Assembly: GCA_014607495.2 (NCBI GenBank)
Contig: CP053160.1
Coordinates: forward strand, 5,332,001-5,396,000
Reading direction: 5' to 3'
Length of the DNA stretch: 64,000 nucleotides
Source: Carposina sasakii
Lineage: Eukaryota > Arthropoda > Insecta > Lepidoptera > Carposinidae
Positions within the stretch are counted from its first letter, which is position 1. Each line of letters opens with the position of its first letter. The position numbers were made by a program, and so were the translations under genes. The notes beneath the pieces are model-generated. The model did no database searches. It was not told the DNA's origin and saw only the letters and a program-made list of their open reading frames with translations. Below, in pieces: positions 58,501 to 64,000 of this stretch.

Positions 58501-61500
58501 TAGAAAATGTTCCCACTTGGTACGAATCACCACTATCCACGATTTTAATATACAAAGCGGGAATACTGAATATGGATTGCCAACACATCACGATAAGCAA
58601 AAATACCAAAAGCTTTTTACAAGGACATGTTCAAGATCTTGTTGTACTGGCACAATTATTGTGGGAGGTAGGTGATCTTCAGCTTCAAACGTTAGATTGT
58701 AATATTAAGTCTTTTGATGTAGTGCTATGGATTACCATCTAACATTTTTTTCAGGATCTTCTTGGGAAAGTATTCTATAAGATTGAGAACAATCTAGATG
58801 AGGAGTCAGAGGATTCCAATGGAGGACCAGAAGAAGAAGACGAACTCGCTTTACGTGCTGTCAAGAGGTTTGTTGATTGCTACAATCAAAACTATTTATA
58901 ATATAAAAGCGTCTCCTGTGTTGACAACATAATCCGAAAATCACTGCGGTCACTAATCTGTCCGCCCATGGTGACATCGGGCATAAACCTCGTCAGTAGC
59001 CCTGTGGCGTGCCCTGGGGGAGGCCTACGTCTTGCAGTGGACTGCAGTAGGTTGATGTACCTACATGTCGTCGTCGTCAGCCTATCGCAGTCCACTACTG
59101 GACGTAGGCCTACCCCCTACCTACGCCACATAGCTCGAGCTCCCGTTTTTCCATCCAGTCACTACCAGCCGTCATCGGTCCATCTGACCTACATGTGTAG
59201 ATACTAAAATATACTACCTACAAAAAGACCATAAGGAACCATACTATATACTTTCATCATCATCATTTACAGCAATAGGAAGTCCACTGTTGGACATAGG
59301 CCTCCACCAACAACCAACTATATACTTTACTAAAAGAAATTCGTACTTTAAACTGGGATTCATCTAGCAAGAATTAGAACTAAATTGTCATTACAATTTT
59401 TAGGTTCCGGAGAAACAAATCTGATATTCAAAAGAGTCAAGATTATAAATCGTCTATCATTCTTCCAAGAACTGAAAAATCAGAGAGCAGAACCAGACAA
59501 TCTATCAGATCTGATAAACGATCCTCTCACGGGCTCGGGGAAGACAATAATGATTTCGATGTCGAAGAATATGAATTCCACTATGAAGATGAACATTCTG
59601 ATATGCAACATTACGAAAAGTCAGAAGACAAAGAAATTCCATTGGAAAAGGAGGTGCCATATTATATACCACTGACAAATGTGGACTATGACGATGATTG
59701 TGATTCTACTTTTGATTTGAAGAAGTTAGTGAGCTCTTTTCATAACAGGATTCCTCAGAACCTAACAATATGTAGCTAAATATTCTATTAATTTTATAGG
59801 TAGGTAGCTATATGGCAACCTATTTGCCACGAACAATACTGAACATTTTTGTTTTGTTCAAAAAATGTAATATATATATATATATATATCTACCTCGTAA
59901 GTACTTAGCGTAACATAGCCTGAAGTAGCCTGAATGTCGTTAGGTACTTTATGGTAAATGTGTATATTCTAGATTTCTACGAGGGGACTACTGCCTTGAA
60001 AGTGATTTGTGTGAAAAGCCTGACGTTAAACCCATACGACGGAAATATGTCTCCCTGAACTCGGAGTTCATATTTTCCGACCCGCCATCTGGTAAGCTAT
60101 AGAAAATAACTTAAATTTAGAAAACTTTTATTCGTTAGGCCACCTGGTGACTACGCCGTAAATAATTATATTCTGCGTTAATCTACTATTTAATTTTTAT
60201 TACAGATGACGAGATTTCCTTGGACTCTGACGACCAGAAAGCGATAAGAAGATATCTTAAGTAAAACTCATAGTTTCAGAACTTGTCCTAAATCATATTA
60301 TAGATAGTTGTAGCTACAGCCGTTATCGGCTAAAAATATAGGTACGTATAGGGATTGTCTTATGGAAAACGTAAGAAAGATTTTTTGCCTATTTCTATCT
60401 ATCTCTGCCTACCCCGTAAGGGATAGAGGCGTGATTATATGTATGTATGTATGTATATGTTCTATGTAGGTACCCAAATGCAAATATTGTCATGAAGCTA
60501 CCAAATTAATTTTATTTCAGACTAAATGTCGACCATGTTAGTTTCGCCGGGAACGTCGTAAGAAACATTGCTAAAGTCAATTTGAGCATGACGGACCTTT
60601 TTGCTAACGCAAGAAAGTAAGTTACTCGTATCTAGAATAATATTTACCACATATACCTAAGAAGTCCTTATATATATATGTGTTAAATATTAATTAAAAC
60701 ATTATGACCTTTTTCGCTATTAGCTAACTATAGTGGCTTAAGTAGGTAGATACCCTATAAATTAATGTATGGATAGATAGCAAATGTAGTCCTTCGAATG
60801 TTGCTAATAATAATTACGTTTTGAGAATGCTTGCAAATAGAATATTATCTTTAGCTATGAACATTTTACTTACCAACCTATTTTCAGGTCAGAATTGCTG
60901 TCTGACGAAGTACTAAGGAGATTCAGGTAAGTAAATAATTACCTATTTCATACCTACATCAGTGCCGGATTAGCCATATAGCAAGAGTAGCAAATGCTAC
61001 AGGCCCCGCGCCTTGGGGGGCCCCGCGCTCCAATGCCTACTCGTATCGGACAGTGATTTAAAAAAAATCATGCCTTTATAGGTTTGTAAGTAGGCGTAAT
61101 AAAGGATAAAGCCGGGCATAATCAAGCCTTATAATATCGTGTCCAGCCTATTCTACTTTTATTAGGTTATTTGCCAAACGCGGATTCATTGTAATGGTGT
61201 TCATGACTACCCCCTGTGGTTTAGGTCAGCTTAGGCAATTTCATAATTTTACGAGAACAAGGAGCCTATTTTTGAGTTTGAGATGCAAAATTTAGATCAG
61301 TACAAGTGGTCCTATTTTCGTGCTCGCTCCGCTCGCGGTTGTTTTGTCAATAGTCACAATTTCTCGGTAGAACTTGAATTTTAGGTAGTAAATAGGTAAC
61401 TAAAGTAGTCGCAATGTCTCGCTGCAGGCGGGGCAAAATATGAGAAAAAATTTCGCTTTCACTCTGCTCGCGCATTTATTATATGTATAACTGAGCAGTC

Positions 61501-62513
61501 TTTCGCTTTTCAATTATGGGACTCGTAAATTCCAAAAATTCTTGATAATGTCTACCCGATTGTAACCTATTTCGCGTTTTAGCAATGACAGTGACACCAT
61601 GTGGTTCTATCGGCCCTTGGTGCTCTGCCTACCTCGTAAGGGATAAAGGCGTGATTATATGTATGTATGTATGTAAATCCAGAAAAGTTTATTTGTACCT
61701 AACAGTTTTGTTTTATTTAATACCCCTAAACATGAGAACCTAAAGCAAACCAAGGGCCCCTTGAAAGAATTTGCTACAGGCCCCGCGCAGGCTTAATCCG
61801 GCACTGACCTACATACTACATTAAAATAATGCCAACCAAGTTTAGCGGCAAACATTGGCATCTTTAATGCGAGTATTAGGGTCCATTTATTTCTAATTTC
61901 TATTTGTAGATTGTTATTATTTTATTTTATTACTACTTATTACATTATATTATACTTATTACCATTTCCATATACCTCAGGACTTACTCTAATGAGCAAC
62001 ACTACAAACAACAAGAAGCTCCGAAGTAAGTTATTTTTTTATGTTTTTGTTTCGGCTCCAGCAAAGTTGTACTTCTATCTATGCGGTTAACAATCTTATA
62101 CATATCTTTTATAATGCTAACAGTCTTGTTCCACATAATAATTTTAGATAATTCTCATTGGAGTACTTTTCTTTAGATTTCCAGCTTATTAGCTTGTGAT
62201 TTTCTGTTAAAGCGTATGGGAACATTACGCAATCGTAACTAGACACATCATGACGCTAAATATTACCTGATTTTGCCTGTTTGTCATGTAACCAATGGCT
62301 AGCTAACTCACAAATTGACTCGATAGAAGAAAGACTGGTTTAGAAATAAGTACTTTATTTTGTTGTTTTTTTTTTAGAAAAGTATCCATTTCTGTGCCAT
62401 TGACGGAGCGACAAGCTAAAGTGATAAAGCGACGTCAAACTGGCTATATTTACAGTGCCGAGGACAGTCTACAACAAAAAGATTCGGACGAGTCATTTCA
62501 TTCCAATAGGTAA
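55507..62513 (+). CDS. PPIL6-type cyclophilin-like protein with long acidic C-terminal extension
   Basis: Exons: 55,507-55,807; 56,514-56,738; 57,277-57,339; 57,614-57,828; 58,388-58,667; 58,755-58,867; 59,404-59,724; 59,973-60,091; 60,206-60,260; 60,521-60,616; 60,888-60,926; 61,981-62,025; 62,378-62,509. Phases agree except between exons 3 and 4, where a short exon may be missed or exon 4 may start at 57,645. The N-terminus (FTIIGNKL...VVVLMDGNILGGDEEL) and the cyclophilin fold (LYADMLPYTSENFLRLC, GTPVHRI, CWIQ, KRGVLCMAND, TQFFVLLQ, PWMEHKYVAFGQL) match PPIL6, often described as a probably inactive prolyl isomerase. About 320 further residues (DLLGKVFYKIENNLDEESED, YEFHYEDEHSDMQHYEK, SMTDLFANAR) extend past the usual PPIL6 end. 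Total is about 668 residues if the TAA at 62,511 is used. The last exon also ends in AG-GTAAAA, so the gene may continue beyond. Confidence 0.88.
57385..57536. repeat. LINE scrap and (TTAGG)n-like run in an intron
   Basis: CAGCCTATTGCAGT, CATGCCACAAGGCTCGATCT and CATCGGTCCATCTGGCC are the RTE-like LINE 3' words. They are followed at 57,519-57,536 by GGGTTAGGTTAGGTTAGG, three units of the insect telomere-type repeat. Confidence 0.7.
57985..58248. mobile_element. Palindromic MITE, second good copy
   Basis: TACAGGGTGTAACAAAAAGG on the left and the inverted CCCTTTTTGTTCCATCCTA on the right, with the same middle as 38,816-39,079. It interrupts or abuts an inverted Helitron-like fragment (ATAGCGATCCGTTACATTTT) and is followed by the CCACGCGG...GTCCACTAGT end. 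Confidence 0.8.
58940..59310. repeat. LINE 3' scraps, inverted pair, in an intron
   Basis: 58,980-59,052 (GTGGCGTGCCCTGGGGGAGG, GCAGTGGACTGCAGTAGG) and 59,078-59,185 (CAGTCCACTACTGGACGTAG, TACGCCACATAGCTCGAGCT) are oppositely oriented copies of the RTE-like LINE end. A further scrap (AGTCCACTGTTGGACATAGG) is at about 59,280. Confidence 0.75.
60960..61806. mobile_element. 847-bp hAT-type element with perfect 8-bp duplication
   Basis: Ends are CAGTGCCGGATTAGCC and, as reverse complement, CAGTGCCGGATTAAGCC. ACCTACAT flanks both sides exactly (60,952-60,959 and 61,807-61,814), the 8-bp duplication of hAT elements. Near both ends lies GCTACAGGCCCCGCGC. No transposase frame is seen. A SINE-like repeat is inserted in it at 61,580-61,676. 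Confidence 0.92.
61580..61676. repeat. SINE-like repeat nested in the hAT element
   Basis: GACACCATGTGGTTCTATCG, GGCCCTTGGTGCTCTGCCTA and GGCGTGATTATATGTATGTA are the inverted form of the 7,862-8,110 repeat. It is truncated and ends in a (GTAT)n tail. Confidence 0.75.
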
Positions 62514-63860
62514 AATTTATTTTTGTGGGTATTCTTTTTATCGGTGGGATTAGGGGAAGCAGTACAATGATTGGCCCTTTAAGGGAATTGTCAAGTTTGA
62601 AATTCAATATCATTATAGTTAGCCATCAAACCGATAAAGAATTGGTTTATTTCAATTATGTATGGATCTAAAATTTATATTAAACCCGATCTTACCAACA
62701 AAACTTTTATTTTCGTACATTAATTTCCAAAAAAGTGAAAATTGACCCAAAAACACAGTCATTGCCCCTTGGGAGTATATTCATTGGCATCAGTTAAAGT
62801 ACAATGATCGGCATGTCATTCATTATACATGGGAGGTGCCAATGAATGTACTTCAAAACGAAATAGTGATGGGAAGGAAACAGAAAAATAAGTAAAAATA
62901 CTGCCATTAAAGTTTTCAGTACAGTTCTAGGTAGGTACTTAGGTACCTATTATTAATTATTTAATAAAATTATTAGTTATTTAATAAAATTTTATTGTAC
63001 AAGTAGGTAGGTATAGGTAACCAAAAGTCTTGCATTTATAGCATTGAAAGATTTCCTCGGTATATCGTTTTTCATATTTTCTGGTGGTTTTGGCATATTG
63101 AAATCAAAATAATACTTAGTTGTTAGTAGGTAGATACATAAGTGAGCAATAAATAATAAGGGGCAGCTAAGAAAGTAGGTACAACCAGTAGCCACGCATT
63201 CAGTTTTCGATGTAATGGACAGAAATACTGAAAAAAGACTTAAAGGTTTATTCTTTTTATACAATTAAAACCTAAAGTATGTAAAAAAAATATAAAAAAT
63301 TAAGTGACTAAAGTAAAATGTTCCAAATTTAAAGTGAACAATAACGAAGTTTTTGTAAGTGTTCACCTACCTAAATACTTAGGTACCTAGATAGGTAAGC
63401 TAGATAGGTACTAAGCCTAACCACAAGTTGGGCATCACTAGTAGATAAAAGTTAAATCATTACAAGTCGGTACATTTATTGGCTCCTGGTGGATCACAAT
63501 AATTGGCAGTGCCAATGACGAAAAAAGTACAATGATTAAAATCTAGAGAAGGTTGATTACAGTTTTAAGAGCATATTTCAAAACAACTCTAAAGTCGCAA
63601 TTTAATAAAGTCATAAAAGCAGAAGTAAAATTGTAAACCATTTTTTTAATGATTGGTCCCCATGCCATCCAACTCCACCTTCATAGAAAACTTAAATTAC
63701 ATTGATTGACCCCCAAAAAAATCGTTTTAACGGATAAATATACAATATAAACAGCATTTTACCCATTTGATACCTATTTTAAACTAAAGAAAACATAAAT
63801 TTAACTTCTAGCATTCATAATTAAATTAATAAGTTATAGGTGAAAAAAGGTAACCCGTTC
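62514..63860. other. Tail-to-tail region with a recurring CAATNATTGG-type word
   Basis: No supported exon. The word GTACAATGATTGGC and close variants recur about nine times in both orientations, for example near 62,562, 62,802, 63,478, 63,505, 63,530, 63,645 and 63,697. The rest is AT-rich with GTAGGTACCTA words. It probably holds the 3' parts of the cyclophilin-like gene or of the converging minus-strand gene. Confidence 0.5.
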
Positions 63861-63959
63861 TTAGTCCGAATCCGTAAGAATTTCAACAATTTCAGAATGA
63901 ATGAGACATGTCGAAGGATAACTTTTTTTAACATAGTTGCCAATAGTTCCATGTAAAAA
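63861..63959 (-). CDS. Candidate last exon of a converging minus-strand gene
   Basis: After a TTAG acceptor at 63,960-63,961 the minus strand is open for 32 codons, beginning FLHGTIGNYVKKSYPSTC and ending VEILTDSD before TAA. The composition is protein-like and the acceptor lies exactly at the start of the open stretch, but no family is recognised. A transposase tail is another possibility. Confidence 0.35.
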   Translation of the reverse strand, partial: FLHGTIGNYVKKSYPSTCLIHSEIVEILTDSD

Positions 63960-64000
63960 CTAATCATTTCACAGTTTTACCAACAAAATTGTAGATTTAT

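Noticed and set aside
62992..63264. 90-codon minus-strand open frame
   Set aside because: Hydrophobic and low in coding character, with no splice or family support; it lies in the repetitive tail-to-tail region.

Overview
The window is eukaryotic and almost certainly lepidopteran (moth or butterfly) nuclear DNA. It is AT-rich, its genes are split into short GT-AG exons, and it is full of short GTAGGTACCTAC-type words. It also carries many interspersed repeats of kinds common in Lepidoptera: RTE-like LINE 3' scraps, tRNA-derived SINEs, Helitron-like elements ending in CTAGT, and MITEs. Short (TTAGG)n runs, the insect telomere unit, occur inside some repeats. The species cannot be told from the sequence alone.

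Layout. 1-9,824 has no exon I can support and is probably the first intron of an integrin alpha gene whose signal-peptide exon lies on the minus strand at 9,825-10,006. At 10,511-11,266 is a pogo/Tigger-type DNA transposon reduced to 756 bp, keeping both ends and the transposase tail. From 18,770 down to 12,578 (minus) runs a complete gene of seven or eight exons for a protein of about 540 residues. I do not recognise its family; it contains two copies of one module and appears to have two alternative first exons. 18,771-33,045 is a long intergenic tract of repeats with two doubtful coding-like patches.

From 52,188 down to 33,046 (minus) is the complete HEATR6 gene, 16 exons and about 1,097 residues, all junctions in phase. 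Inside one of its introns, on the opposite strand, sits an intact three-exon THAP-domain gene (39,873-41,439) carrying a piece of P-element-like transposase. HEATR6 introns also hold a piggyBac-type MITE, a hAT-type MITE and two layered transposon insertions.

From 55,507 to at least 62,513 (plus), head to head with HEATR6, is a gene of 13 recognised exons for a PPIL6-type cyclophilin-like protein with an unusually long acidic C-terminal extension. At the right edge a short minus-strand open stretch may be the last exon of a further, converging gene.

The genes show no sign of a shared pathway. The strongest unusual signals are the unrecognised duplicated-module gene, the THAP protein whose own domain tail has been iterated, the cyclophilin extension, and two nearly identical 817-bp inverted-repeat elements 27 kb apart with clean 4-bp target duplications. 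All gene models were read by eye from splice signals and reading phase; no search or alignment was run.
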